Source: Lichtheimia corymbifera B2541
Taxonomy: Eukaryota > Mucoromycota > Mucoromycetes > Mucorales > Lichtheimiaceae
Direction: 5' to 3'
Length of the DNA stretch: 57,114 nt
Assembly (NCBI GenBank): GCA_000697475.1
Contig: JNEU01000549.1
Coordinates: 1-57,114 of the forward strand
The notes under the pieces were generated by a model, which did no database searches, was not told the DNA's origin, and was given only the letters and a program-made list of their open reading frames with translations. Positions 34,123 to 45,949 of this stretch are shown piece after piece. The position numbers were made by a program, and so were the translations under genes. How positions within the stretch are numbered: position 1 is the stretch's first letter; each line of letters opens with the position of its first letter.

Positions 34123-35834
34123 ATGACTGAGATCAATTATCACAACGAGCCAAATCGATCCGACAAGACACTGATAGTGCGAAAAGAACAACCCTACAAC
34201 GCAGAACCAACACCTGGCGACCTTGTCAAACACTTTGTAACACCTGAGAAATACTTTTTCTGTCGATCCCATGGGCCTATTCCAGAATTAAATGAGGCTA
34301 CCCATCGTATTTATGTGGAGGGGCTTGGTATAAAGGATGCTCCCGTATCCTTTTCCGTGCAAGATCTCAAAGATAAACTTGATCAAAAAAATGTCATGAT
34401 GGCTATGCAGGTAACTTTAATCTCTTAATAACATGTAACAAATTGATCACTCATCACACACGTATACATAGTGTGCAGTAATGTATCGCTTGTCACTATA
34501 AAGATATGACACATTGACGTCGTCTCTTTTAGGGCAATCGAAGAGAAGACTTACATATGGTGAAGCACACAGAAGGGGTTGGTGTATATATTTGGGTTCT
34601 ATTACAGGAACATCGTTGACCATGCTTCATAGGTGATATGGGGCCCTGGAGCGGTGGGAAATGCCATTTACACAGGGTGCTTGCTAAAGGACGTGCTAAA
34701 AGCAGTGGGTGTTGATCCATCGATGGGTCATAATCCTCGCCTTCATGTTGCTTTTGAATCTGTGGAACTGGTAATAATATGCATGAAACGTATATATATC
34801 ATGTGGTGCTTATTGTCTATAGGCCGAAGATGACGAGAAACCCTATGGAGCATCGGTGCCATTATCCAAGGCTCTGTGAGTTTGATGTTTGATCCAACAT
34901 TAAAATTATTTGAGAAATGTAACCAAACATGTTAGAGACGAGTATGGTGATGTACTTTTGGCATACGAGGCACGTATATGAATTAGGTCCCGAATGGTAG
35001 TCGTTGGTGATTAATATCATTATAGATGAATGGCAAGCCTCTTGCCAGAGATCATGGATACCCTCTCCGAGTAGTCATCCCTGGTTACATTGGAGCTCGC
35101 TCTGTAAAGTTCCTTCAAACGATACGTATCCAAGATAAAGAGTCAAACGCGTACCATCAACAACTCGACTACAAAATCCTTCCTGAACATGTAGGTAGTC
35201 GCGGCATAAGAAGGGATGTTTTATGTAAATCTTGACGTGTATTGCTTCTTGCTCCTCAGGTTGAGAATGAAAAAGAGGCTGAAAAGTATTGGTCCAAGGT
35301 ACCAGCCATTGGCGAGTATAATGTACAATCATTTGTTTGCACACCTCCAGATGGCATGATGGATGATAAGGATGGCAATGAAGCAGTATCATGTCAAGCG
35401 GAAGGTTATGCCTTATCAGGAGGAGGTCGCAGTATCCAACGCGTTGGTAGGTGTAAAAACAAACACCGAGTAGTCATTCATTTGCTTATTGATTTCTTGG
35501 GGGATATGTAGACGTATCAGGGGATGAAGGCAAAACATGGGTAGAAGCACAATTGCATACACAACCATTTGAAGAACGTGATGGTGCCTATACTTGGAGC
35601 TGGACATTATGGAAGGCCACTGTCAAAGCCCATAAAGGTATTCGCATAATGAGCCGTGCAGGTGTGTTGTTGTATTACTGCTGCATTATGATGACAAGCA
35701 TAGTACTCACGTGAATTTTTATCATAGTCGACAGCGCGGGCAATATCCAACAAGAGAATCCAGTATGGAATTATAGGGGTGTATTAAGCAATGCATGGAG
35801 AACCATGGTGACACCAGAAAAGGACAAGAGATGA
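34123..35834 (+). CDS. Molybdenum-dependent sulfite oxidase
   Basis: Oxidises sulfite to sulfate using a molybdopterin cofactor. Ten exons: 34123-34410, 34472-34477, 34533-34577, 34633-34770, 34823-34875, 34936-34969, 35026-35190, 35260-35446, 35512-35661 and 35728-35834, giving 390 aa. It matches the plant-type or short enzyme: Mo domain first (YFFCRSHGPIPEL), then the dimerisation domain (MNGKPLARDHGYPLRVVIPG, GYIGARSVKFL, DVSGDEGKTWVEAQL, NYRGVLSNAWRTM). There is no cytochrome b5 domain. The catalytic cysteine motif MQCAGNRR is split over three exons; exon 2 is only 6 nt (TGTGCA) and encodes Cys97-Ala98. The intron after LLAYE uses a GC donor (GCACGT). The donor after exon 3 is a weak GTTGGT, chosen because it restores family spacing. 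Location (peroxisome or mitochondrion) is not evident. Confidence 0.92.
34472..34477 (+). other. Six-nucleotide micro-exon
   Basis: TGTGCA is flanked by an acceptor (ACATAG) and a donor (GTAATG). It encodes the molybdenum-ligating cysteine and the following alanine of sulfite oxidase. The introns on either side are 61 and 55 nt, the normal size here. Skipping it would keep the frame but remove the catalytic residue. Confidence 0.85.
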
Positions 35835-35909
35835 TGTCAATCATTCATCTGATAGAGCTGAGATCCTATACCAAAAAGCAGCAAATTTCATGTCCATCTT
35901 GCGTGCTCT

Positions 35910-35923
35910 CTTTTTTTTTTTTT
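35910..35923. repeat. T-rich tract before the Atm1 gene
   Basis: A run of about 14 T residues between the sulfite oxidase stop and the Atm1 start. It is probably part of the promoter or 5' leader of the ABC transporter gene, or a 3' signal of sulfite oxidase. Confidence 0.5.
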
Positions 35924-35997
35924 CTTTTCTTTGCTTTATTCAATAAACCCATCAATAACAACAACAACCCGTCGTGTATTGTGGTGCAGTCAAAAAC

Positions 35998-38233
35998 ATG
36001 TGGCCGAGGCTATCTTTGTCTGCATCCTGCTTTAGGGCTATACGACCTATAAAGCCTTTTTCTTTCACCCCTTGTCGTACTACACCCTTCCGACCTTTTC
36101 TTCAAGTGAACCCAATTCGACCCACTTTACGCCAACAATGCACCCCATTACAACAATTCGGACAACGTCAGTTTACAACGACTCGTCAATTATGGCAGGA
36201 ATCCAAAGACAAGTTGAAGCAAGTTGCCAAACCCGCTATTGAAAAGACAGAGACCAAGGAACGCAATGCTACCGATCTAGCCATCATTCGACAGTTAATG
36301 AAGTACATTTGGCCAAAGAATGACTTTGGTGTCAAGGCACGTGTGGTTATCGCCTTATCTCTCTTGGTTGGAGGCAAACTATTGAATGTTCAAGTACCTT
36401 TCTTCTTCAAAGACGTGATTGATTCTTTGGGTGTTACGTTCCCTTCCGATGCCACTCTATGGGCAGTGTGTGGAGCGACTGTTATCGGCTATGGATTGGC
36501 AAGACTTGGAGCGAGTGCTTTTCAAGAATTACGGAATGCTGTATTTGCTGCTGTTGCACAAAAAGCGATTCGACGAGTTGCCCTGAATGTGTTTGCTCAC
36601 TTGCATCGACTGGATCTCAGCTTCCATTTGACACGTCAAACAGGTGGATTGAATCGCGCTATTGATCGAGGTACAAAGGGTATCAGCTTTTTGTTGAGCT
36701 CTATGGTATTCCACGTATTGCCTACTGCTTTGGAAATCTCTATGGTGTGTGGCATCCTGGCGTACAAGTTTGGTTCCACTTATGCTGCAGTTACCTTCAC
36801 GACCATCCTCGCTTACACTGCATTCACTGTCACAACCACTGCATGGCGTACACAATTCCGTAAACAGGCCAACGCTGCTGACAATGAAGCTGCTACACGT
36901 GCTGTCGATTCACTCATCAATTTCGAGGCTGTCAAGTACTTCAACAATGAAAAATACGAAGCCGACCAATACGACAAGCCCTTGCAAAAGTATGAAAAGG
37001 CATCGCTCAAGGTGGCATCCAGCTTGGCAGCTTTGAATGCAGGTCAAAATGCTATCTTCAGCACAGCTCTGACAGTGATGATGTTCCTCTCAGCTCAAGG
37101 TGTGATCAATGGTACTATGACTGTTGGTGACGTGGTGATGGTCAATCAATTGGTGTTTCAACTTTCAATGCCTCTCAACTTTTTGGGCTCGGTGTATCGT
37201 GAATTACGCCAATCTTTGATCGATATGGACACTCTATTTAACCTCGAGAATCAAAAGGCCATTATTCAAGATGCTCCTGATGCTAAAGACCTCATATTCA
37301 AGGGCGGTGAAATTCGATTTGAAAATGTCACTTTTGGTTATCATCCTGAACGTCCTATTCTCAAGAACGTGAGCTTCACAGTACCTGCTGGTGACAAGGC
37401 TGCTTTTGTGGGACCAAGCGGATGCGGGTAAGTGATTGGATTTTGTTGCAGCGTGGATAGACGTATTGATACGTGTGGTCTTTTATAGCAAATCAACCAT
37501 TCTTCGTTTACTCTACCGATTCTACGAACCGCAATCTGGCAACATTTATGTGGATGGACAAAACATTAAGGATATTCGAGTCGACAGTCTCCGACGTGCG
37601 ATTGGTGTCGTGCCTCAAGATACAACCTTGTTCAACAATACGATTTATTACAATGTGCACTATGGTCGGATTGATGCCACTCAGCAAGAGGTGTATGATG
37701 CTGCCAAACGTGCACAGGTCCATGATGTCATTATGAGTCTACCCGACAAGTACGAGACAAAGGTGGGTGAGCGTGGTTTGATGCTTTCAGGTAAGTAGAA
37801 TATCGGATGGTGGATGACAATGGCATGATGATCTGATCTTTGTGTGCAATAGGTGGCGAGAAGCAACGTGTTGCTCTGGCTCGAACCATTCTCAAGAAAC
37901 CCAAGATGCTTTTCCTTGATGAAGCTACGTCTGCATTGGACACGCATACTGAACAATCACTTCTTGCAAGTTTCAGATCCATCATCCGTGATACTGGCAT
38001 GACGAGCTTCCATGTTGCACATCGATTAAAAACCATCCGTGACGCTGGTAAGGGCATTTTTATATCCAACATGATGATCTCTCGCTGATACTCTTTTTTC
38101 AGATACCATTTTTGTCCTAAAGAATGGCAACATCATCGAGTCTGGTACTCATGAAGGATTGATTGGCATGGATAATGGTGTATACAAGACCATGTGGGAA
38201 ACTCAAGAGAACTCTGATGCATATCTTGATTGA
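35998..38233 (+). CDS. ATM1: Mitochondrial ABC transporter Atm1
   Basis: Inner-membrane half-transporter that exports a glutathione-linked sulfur or iron-sulfur intermediate from mitochondria for cytosolic Fe-S protein assembly. Four exons: 35998-37427, 37489-37790, 37853-38047 and 38103-38233, giving 685 aa. The start at 35998 gives a targeting presequence rich in Arg/Ser/Phe with few acidic residues; the in-frame ATG at 35974 adds eight residues and is less likely. A six-helix membrane domain follows (residues ~110-390), with the Atm1-type segments [20 protein letters not shown] and [18 protein letters not shown]. The ATPase domain has Walker A GPSGCGKST (split by intron 1), signature [12 protein letters not shown] (split by intron 2), Walker [13 protein letters not shown] and the H-loop HVAHRL. 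It lies 164 bases downstream of sulfite oxidase. Confidence 0.95.
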
Positions 38234-38935
38234 ACAATCCCCCTCCCACTTTATTGGAGTCTCATTCTTCACCCTCCCCTTCCCTAACCAGATATATCCG
38301 CCACCATTTTTCCCCATCCACATTTTCTTCCGCTTCTCTTATATAAAGATAGACATACAACCGTTGTATATGATATACTACTTACTCAGCCGGGGGATAT
38401 TGTGGAACGACTCTAATAAGCAGTAGTAGGGAACGCAAAAACACCGATACTCCGTAGACAGTCGCAGTGGCTTGGCGAAAAAGTTATAAAATACGACTCA
38501 ACGCGAGCCACTGTCGAGTTTTTTTCTTTAGACAAATCTTCCAGAATATGGAAAGCATGATGATGCTTCAGGCTACTGTACGATCAAGCTTCCAGTTGCA
38601 TGATGTCTTTTGGGCATCGTGTATGGGAGGACTGACGAAGCATGTTGGGGCCAACCATAACCACAATGACCAGCATGTTGCCTTTGCGATCTGACTAAAT
38701 TCCAACCTGGAAAGAAAATTCCTTCCTTCATCAAAACAAGCAAAAAGAAAATGATAAAATGATAAAATGATATCTTTTTAACCTTATGTGCATACGTAGA
38801 GAATAACAAGGGTAATGGTATTATTATTACATAGAGAGTGTGCTTAAGAGGATTTTGTACAAAGGGAAGAGAGGATGACCAGGGGGATTGAGGGATTGTT
38901 TACTTACAAAGCGAAAGGTGATAATGGGAGATGAT
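38234..38935. other. Convergent 3' region with a small inverted repeat
   Basis: About 0.7 kb between the Atm1 stop and the GATA factor stop. An 8-base inverted repeat (CAGTGGCT and AGCCACTG, near 38466 and 38506) could form a hairpin with a ~33-base loop. No gene is supported. Confidence 0.45.
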
Positions 38936-40100
38936 TTAAGGTGTCAAGACAATATCGTCATGAACTGAGCCATCACTTGTGCTACTGGCAGATGAAAAGG
39001 GTGATGACATGCCATTCTTGTGGTATTGCTGAGAGGGTTGTTGGTCTTGTACTGCAGCTGCAGCTGCAGCTGCTGCTGCTCGTTTACGTTCCATTTTGGC
39101 GTAATGAAGCCCACAAGCATTGCAGAGTGTGCGTGCACCATCCGGACCACGGCGCCATTCGGGAGTCTCGGAGCTATTACAAGCATGGCACCGTCCCTGA
39201 AAAGGAGCTCGTTTCTATAGGGTAATGTCAATCTGGGTTGTTTCATGAGCCATTTAAGAATTAAACACATACCCTACGCTTTCGGCGTTGCGAAGTCGTC
39301 TCTTCATTGTTGTTGTTGCTGCTATTATTACTTGATACATCATCATCATCATCTTGTTGCTTCTATAACAAAAATGTGAATAAAAGCATTCATTGATCCA
39401 CACACCAAGAGGAGGTATATCTTACATTGATGGCAACAGCTGGGAGATAGGGTGTAGCCTGTTGCTGAGAAAATAGCTGCTGCTTTTGTATCCTCAATAA
39501 GGCGTTCAGCAGCTCATTGGCTTCCGTAATCATATCATCCAACCAAGGTTGATGGCTGCTATTCAGCTCTGTAGTTGTCAAACGTTGTTGTCGCACCGTG
39601 TCATGGATCGTAAGACAATGCTTGGCAATCTATTTAAGAGAGTAAGTGTTATTTTCTCTTTCTATAAAACACCGAAGTCCACAAAGAAAGATAACTTACA
39701 TGATCCATATCTTCTTGCATTCGACGATGGCTAGCTAATTCTTTTGTGTTGAGGGTCGGCTTTGGTTGGATATAAGGTGCAGCAACAGCTGAGGGGTAAT
39801 AATGATGATGCGGTGGTTGATCAAAGCAAGCAAGAGGCGGTTGAACAACAGCTGTCGGCATAGGTGGAGATGGCAGTGATGTTGAAACATTGGTGGATCT
39901 ATTAGGCGTATTGCTGGTGAATCGCACATCGAGTGACGATATTGGAGGAAGTGTTATAGGCCGATCGTTATTGCTGTTGTTGCTACAAGTGATCAGGGGG
40001 AAAAGGTGTTAGTATATATATGCTCACGAATATGCCTATGATCAACCCAACAACACCATCACACCATTGCGACCAAGATGTTTTACCCAAGTTGATTCAT
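38936..40100 (-). CDS. GATA-type zinc finger transcription factor
   Basis: DNA-binding regulator of GATA sites. Five exons: 40100-40087, 39982-39700, 39629-39426, 39362-39273 and 39214-38936, giving 289 aa. Exon 1 has only 14 coding bases (MNQLG with the next exon). The N-terminal half is Pro/Ser/Thr/His-rich. The middle has a Gln/Leu-rich helical region ([20 protein letters not shown]), an acidic and Asn-rich run and a basic QRRKRR. The finger has Cys206, 209, 228 and 231 (CHACNSS, then [20 protein letters not shown]). This is C-X2-C-X18-C-X2-C, the 18-residue-loop type seen in WC-2-like fungal factors. It is followed by a poly-Ala run encoded by GCA/GCT repeats. No PAS domain is present. 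The target pathway is unknown. Confidence 0.88.
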
Positions 40101-40795
40101 GTGGAACAGGATAAGTGGAAAAAAAAAGGGGGAAAGGAGCAGAAAACACTCATTGGGGACCAAATGGATCAAGCTTTATAAGGTTTTTTGTGGATACATC
40201 TACCGCTGGGTAAAGTTATGTTTGAATCGAGATCTTTTCCAGATACAGTTCAAGAGTTTACAGATTCAGGCTGATGAGAGGTGTTTAAAACCGTAAAATG
40301 CACGTTAAAAACGCTTTGTGTCACCCGAACATACGGAGGCCTTCTCCGTTGACTAGTGTGCTACGCTTCAGTTAATTACCATAATGAGCCCCTTCCCCCG
40401 CCTCGATCGGATGTTTTTTACCGTAGCCATACGTTATAAACAGGGGATCAAACTCGCTTCTTGCAGAATTTTTTCCAAACCATCACTTTATTGCTCAATG
40501 ATTCAAGAGAATGAAATAAGCCCATTTTGAAACTGGCACAACACATTCCTGAGAATATTAAGCCAAGGAGAAATATTCTTTCCTTCCAATTGGTGGTCTT
40601 GAGGAACCAATACCATTTACCCCGTATAGTTTATCTTATCGTTGGCTTTGTTCAATTTCATTGGACAAGATCAATAAGCTCTGTATCTCTCTCAAATCCC
40701 GGTGTCCAACTGTGGGAATATTCATGTGACCGCTGGATTGATTATGTACAACTTTATTATACGTCAAACGCAAATATCATCCCTCAATCAAATCA
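40101..40795. other. Intergenic region
   Basis: Lies between the GATA gene start and the Sgf73-like stop. The plus-strand frame at 40527-40922 overlaps the 3' end of the Sgf73-like gene and has no motif. Nothing else is supported. Confidence 0.5.
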
Positions 40796-42982
40796 TTATT
40801 GTAAAGCGCTATTGCCTGTAGCTGAACTAAACATTGCACTGGTGTCCATAGATCCGGATAATCCCATCATGCTTAAAGGTGATCCTGCCAATCCGCCAGC
40901 TGCTGATGTAGAGTTTTGCTGAGGAAATCGTGAAGAAGGAGGTATACTGGTATTTGGATGTGAAGAAGCAGGGAAGCTTGGAGATGAATAATGGACATTG
41001 CTACCCCCGCGACTTTGCTGAAGTGGTGATCTGGGAGTGGCTGATGTATGTGAGGCAGGAGACATTGTGTTGCTGTTGTTGTAAAGACTTGCCAACGTGT
41101 TGTTGCTGTCACTGTGAGCCATGGAAACAGCTTTCGGGGTGATGGCATCCAAAAGAATATCACGTAATCGGTAACATTGCCGTCGCCGTTTGACGAAATA
41201 ATAGGGCCTTTCAGCAAGTGGAGCAGGACGACTCTCCCTGACAGCATACATCACATTCTCCAATTCCTCATCCGAATTAATGTATTGTTCTTCCTGTGCT
41301 CCAGCGTCTGTTGAGCTTGGTCCTGCTTGAGTCGGAGGTCCTATTTGCTTTTGTGATTTCTTGGTGCTGGCTTTGGAACTCTTGCTAGTCGCTGATCCTC
41401 CTTTTCGATCACCAGCACCTGCTCCAGTTGCTATCAACATTATACATGTATTAGTGGTGACATTGCTTGCTAATGCAAAAAAGGAAAACTCACTTTGGGG
41501 TCTACCAATGGCCTTCTTTTGATATGCTGAAAGTAATACATCGTATGGCTGTGATCGACCAGCAACAGCACGCTTTGCACCCATTGAATGACTTTTGCAT
41601 GTCAGTGATCGAGTACATGGGGTATTGTTAGGACCTTGAATCACACCACATTGCTTATCCAAATCAAGAGGTGCTGCATACCCAATGTTAGTATCACGCT
41701 CTCTTTATCTCATGCTGCTACCACTTACGCTTTGGTTTGGGTCCTTTTGGTTTTGTCTCCTTTTTCTTTGACTTTTTCTTTTCAGGCTTTTCTGTGCTTG
41801 TCGGTGGTCGTTTTGCGGGTATAGTTGATGCATCTAATAACAAAAGTCGTCATTATCCTCGTGTTTACCATCACATATCCAATCTATCCATACCTGAGGC
41901 ATCAGAATGTTTTGCTTGTTTCTTCTTATGTTGTCCATCCAATTGACGTTTTGCAAGTGGCTCATCATCCCCATCATCATCGTCGTCATCGTCATCGTCG
42001 TCTGAGAAAATCTCTTTGCCGAGTTTTGATTTGTCGTTTGTTGCCAGCTGTGTCAACGCTCTCGGTTTCTTGTTGCCTTTGCCAGCTTTGCCACATGTTT
42101 CTAAGGGTGATACATACAATGAATATTCAATGCCGCTCAAAGTCCTTGCTATGTCCTACCTGAATGTGCCTGAAAACTATTGGCAAGGATAGGCCGTTCA
42201 CATGTTTTGCACTTGACTACGACAGAATCCTCTTCCATAGCATTGGTGCCATATATCTTTTGATCGTTGGTGTGGAAACGTGATACAGTCGGCGATGGTG
42301 ATCCCTCCGACAAACTTTCCTCGTGGTCTAACTTGACAATGAATACCTAGCCAAGCACGCACACGCACTCTCTCTCATCCTCCTTCTTTTCTTATTACCT
42401 TCGTCGAATGAATCCAGCATGTTCTGCATTTGTTGCCAGGACGTTGTTGTAGAATCTTGTTCAAAAGAAGCAGTGTCTTTGTCGAGCTTTTGTTCTGAGT
42501 TTGAGTCGAGTCGGTGCCAGCTGGTATCTTCTTGAAAGACAGAAAGTGTTCCAGGTGTAACGTGCTTTGACCAGTCTGGGGTGCTTTTGTCTGAGGTTTT
42601 AAGCAACGGTTTAGCCAGTGAGCTGATATCTAGATGCATAAAAGAGTGATGTGGCGCGTTATATGTGTGAGATCACTATTTCGTGTATGGCTATGGGACT
42701 CTTATCATTCAAATAGAATATACTACTTTACCTTTTTGAAGGCGGTCGATTTCGAGTCGTTTTTGCTGAATGATGCCTTGCTGCTCCTCTGTCAAGGACT
42801 CTATTTGACAATCAAATTAGCCATTGTGTTCCAAAGGTTCTCATCTTGTCCTTTTCCCCTACATTCACACACACACTTTCTCTCTCTTGTCTTATCTTTG
42901 AATACACGCGCTCTCACTCTCTCACTCCTCTCCCATCCCCTAGCATCATGCCTTTTCTTTTGGTGGTCGCTTTGCCTGACAT
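40796..42982 (-). CDS. Sgf73/ataxin-7 homolog (SAGA complex)
   Basis: Sgf73 anchors the deubiquitinase module to the SAGA coactivator. Exons: a short first exon from ATG 42982, then 42800-42732, 42629-42399, 42327-42160, 42100-41894, 41833-41729, 41673-41494 and 41430-40796. The zinc finger reads [20 protein letters not shown], split by an intron. An acidic Asp run and Lys-rich stretches follow. The diagnostic SCA7 domain (about residues 263-322) contains [20 protein letters not shown] and [17 protein letters not shown]. The C-terminal ~210 residues include [17 protein letters not shown] then Ser/Pro/Asn-rich sequence. The first junction is uncertain. The frame needs a phase-1 exon, best met by ATGTCAG|GCAAAG (a GC donor), giving MSESLTEEQ and 533 aa. 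A 31-nt first exon is the alternative. Confidence 0.88.
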
Positions 42983-43395
42983 GGACAAGAGGGAATGTGG
43001 TCAATGCCGAGATAGACGTGAATAAAAGATGTAGAGATGATAAGAAGAATAGAGCCCCCCTTTGTTGAAACCTACCCCAGAACGTAATAAGAATTGGTTT
43101 GAGCTGTATTCTCTTCCCTCCCAACTCCCACTCGTGTACTTTAGCGCGGAATTCAATGATTCATCATGCACCCTTTATCTCGCTGCTGGGACCCCACACT
43201 GTTATTCATGGCCCGTGCTTCCCAATCTTTTGTTGTCAATATAGAGATACACTTGGTCATTTACTCGAACATAAAAAATAAACATCTTCTTATTGCGCGA
43301 TACTGGTTATCTCGCGTCTTGCTCCAAAAACAAGTCCAGACTAACAAAGTAATGCTAAGCGGTGAGAGAGATTCCTAATTTTATGATAAGCATTA
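42983..43395. other. Short intergenic region
   Basis: About 0.4 kb between the Sgf73-like start and the transgelin 3' end. No gene is seen. If the last transgelin donor is used, an extra terminal exon would lie here (near 43333). Confidence 0.45.
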
Positions 43396-44233
43396 TTACG
43401 CTCTTACTTGGTTGGCACCTTTAGTATAGCCGTACTGATAAGTGTTAAAGAGGCTCTTGCTAGCATTCAATGTCTCCTCGCTAAACGACACCTCATGTCG
43501 CTTGGCAAGCTTAGGTCCCAAAATCTATGTAATCATATCAATCAACATTTGTCGATCGGGAAATCTACTTCTACTTACTGACGAACAGGCACCGGCTTCA
43601 TGTGCATAACGAGATACTGCAAAGATTGTATCCACCACCTATATCGCTATGGATTTAGCTCGTGCATTCAAGTCATGCGATACGAAGTAAGAGGGTCAGT
43701 ACCTGCGTCATGTTTTTCTTTTCAAACAAGTCGACTGTCTGAAAGAGGTCGTGTGGAGGCACACCGAGATCCTTTGCACCGCTAAGAAATTGAGCTATGT
43801 TTTCCATCTGCGCACATGCTCATATAAGATCAGCCGATATACCAAAAACAACCTGCGTAAAGATGACGAACCTGTGCAAATGGCACCTTGGATACTTTAT
43901 ATTTCCCTTTTCCAGGGACCAGCTTGCCAATGACCCTATAGCGGTACAACAAAAAGTGGCTGTGAGTAACGAAATACCCAGAGTACAATCATCATCGTAC
44001 TTGCAAAGCACCACGCCATCTTTAAGACAAGTGTGAAAATCGGTATTTGGCAATGCCTCATTGATAATTTGCTCAATCCATTCTCGAGCTTGCTGCTCAT
44101 ACTCGATCGAGTACTTTGCTTGGATCTTGCGAGACACATCTATGATGCATTCGAAGGGTTAGATTAAGACTCGCCCGCCATCTCACAAGCATACTTTACC
44201 ACCAGAGTTAATGATATATGGAACAGGAGCCAT
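43396..44233 (-). CDS. Transgelin/calponin-homology actin-binding protein (Scp1-like)
   Basis: Crosslinks or stabilises actin filaments. Six exons: 44233-44200, 44139-44001, 43935-43872, 43807-43703, 43638-43579 and 43524-43396, giving 176 aa. The calponin-homology domain is evident: EQQAREWIEQIINEALP, LKDGVVLCKVIGKLVPG, FAQMENIAQFLSGAKDLGVP and FQTVDLFEKKNMTQVVDTIF. A C-terminal calponin-like repeat follows (YQYGYTKGANQ). The reading then ends four codons on (VRA and stop). The same place looks like a donor (CAA|GTAAGA), so the true tail may lie on a further exon at about 43333. The length is slightly under the family norm, which favours that. Confidence 0.9.
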
Positions 44234-44712
44234 GTTGAAAAGAAATGATGGCATTCCATGAATAAAAGCTCAACTATTTATAAGGACACCATGGTAGTTA
44301 CGTAAAACAACAATGGTAATTAACGACGATCATTATTGTTACAAGTGGATCAAGGAGAATAAAGTTCATAGCTGCTTTCCAGCACGTTGGATCACTCCTT
44401 AATAATATCAATCTACCATCACCTACTACTACAACACGCCACCCTACATAGTCTCAAGTTCTTTTTAAGGTATACCAACACTATGCTATTGTTAAAATGA
44501 CGATGGAAGTATAAAGAGAATATTGTTGCGTTTTATTACTGCTCTAATTATCAATAGATACAAGAAGGGAGGGTGACACAAACAATGTTGTCCTGCAAGC
44601 GGCATTAGAACAAAAAGAGAACCAGCGCCTGTTCGTGTCAAAAAGTTAACCTTTTCTTTTCTGCTACTGTCACGTTGTCAAGCACGTTCACGAACCTCAA
44701 TCTTGCAAGCAC
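44234..44712. other. Divergent promoter region
   Basis: About 0.5 kb between the transgelin start and the STRAP start. A TATA-like word lies on the minus strand near 44275-44281 (CTATTTATAAGG read on plus). No gene is seen. Confidence 0.5.
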
Positions 44713-45949
44713 ATGACGCGATTACAACAAGCAGCCATTGAAACGCATTCTCCACCTGTGACATGTGTTGGCCACTCGCGTCCAGTGGTTGACATTCACT
44801 TTTCGGTGCTCAATGACGAGGGAAAGTACTATATGATATCCGCTTCAAAAGGTAAGCTGATCGTATTCTTCATCGTATGCTACGACATACGTTTAACATG
44901 CATCCACAGATAACAAGGCAATGATACGTGAAGGCGACACGGGTGATTGGATCGGGACATTGGTTGGACATCAAAACATTGTATGGAGCGCACGGTTATC
45001 TCGCTATGCCCATCGAGCTGTCACCGGATCAGCTGATTGCTTTGTCAAGGTCTGGGACACCAGCAATGGTCAAGAACTTGCTTCTTTTGAGAATGAATAT
45101 ACAGTGCGTACCGTCAACTTCAGCCCTGATGCAACACGCATTGTCGCCGGTGGTCGTGAGAAGAAGTTGAAGATTTATGATCTATATCGACCTGATGCAC
45201 CAGCATTGGAAGGAAGAGCTTATCAAGGAACGATCCGAGCTACAGTATGGCACCCTTCACATCAAAGTATACTTATCAGCGGATGCGAGGATGGAAATAT
45301 TCGTGTTCATGATACTCGAATCATGCGGTCCCATGTCACCTGCTTTCCTACAAGTGATGTTGCTGTATCATGCATCAATCTTACGGCCGATGGTGAAACG
45401 GTTTACTGGGGAGCAAAACATCAAGTATATTTCTGGTCACTTGCTTTGTAAGTATTGATGTCATAAAAGCGTAATCTTCTTCTTCTATGCTCATCACGTG
45501 TCGATATAGAGGGTTTTCCCATGATCCTACAATGATCACACGCCATGAAATGTCCAAGCCTGTGAAGACCGTGTCAGTCCATCCAAACGGGGAGAAGTTC
45601 GTATATGGAAGTGATGAAGACTCGAACATCCATATTTGTGAGGCCATGTCAGGAAAAGAGCTAGGCAAGTGGTAGTGGTTGTGGATCATACTAATAAGCT
45701 TCCAAGAATAATGACCCTTATTTGGAATATGTTGTAGAGGCACGCGAAGGTCACAAGGATCGGATTCACTCGGTCAGCTACAGCCCTGATGGAGAGCTTT
45801 TTGCTACAGGATCAGGTATGGCTCAAGACGATTAACTCTAATGCCTATCATATGCTAATGCAGTTTTCAAAGAGGATTCCCAAATACGTCTTTGGCAAAC
45901 CAACCCCACAAAATCATATGGGTTATGGCAGACTACAAGCACACCATGA
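44713..45949 (+). CDS. WD40 protein STRAP (unrip)
   Basis: STRAP is a seven-bladed WD40 scaffold. In animals it is part of the SMN complex and a TGF-beta receptor partner; the fungal role is less known. Five exons: 44713-44851, 44910-45447, 45510-45664, 45738-45815 and 45873-45949, giving 328 aa. Family landmarks are CVGHSRPVVDIHFS, then DNKAMIREGDTGDWIGTLVG in the place of human RQGDTGDWIGTFLG. They continue with VTGSADCFVKVWD, GGREKKLKIYDL, RIHSVSYSPDGELFATGSED and RLWQT. The third intron begins with GC (CTAG|GCAAGT); other donors break the frame. It lies head to head with the transgelin gene. Confidence 0.92.

Noticed and set aside
38466..38513. Inverted repeat after the Atm1 gene as a possible small nuclear RNA or terminator
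   Set aside because: Arms are only eight bases and the loop is long. No snRNA landmark or T-run follows.
39050..39080. Perfect CTGCAG-type palindromic run
   Set aside because: It is the GCA/GCT coding repeat for poly-alanine in the GATA factor, not a regulatory palindrome.
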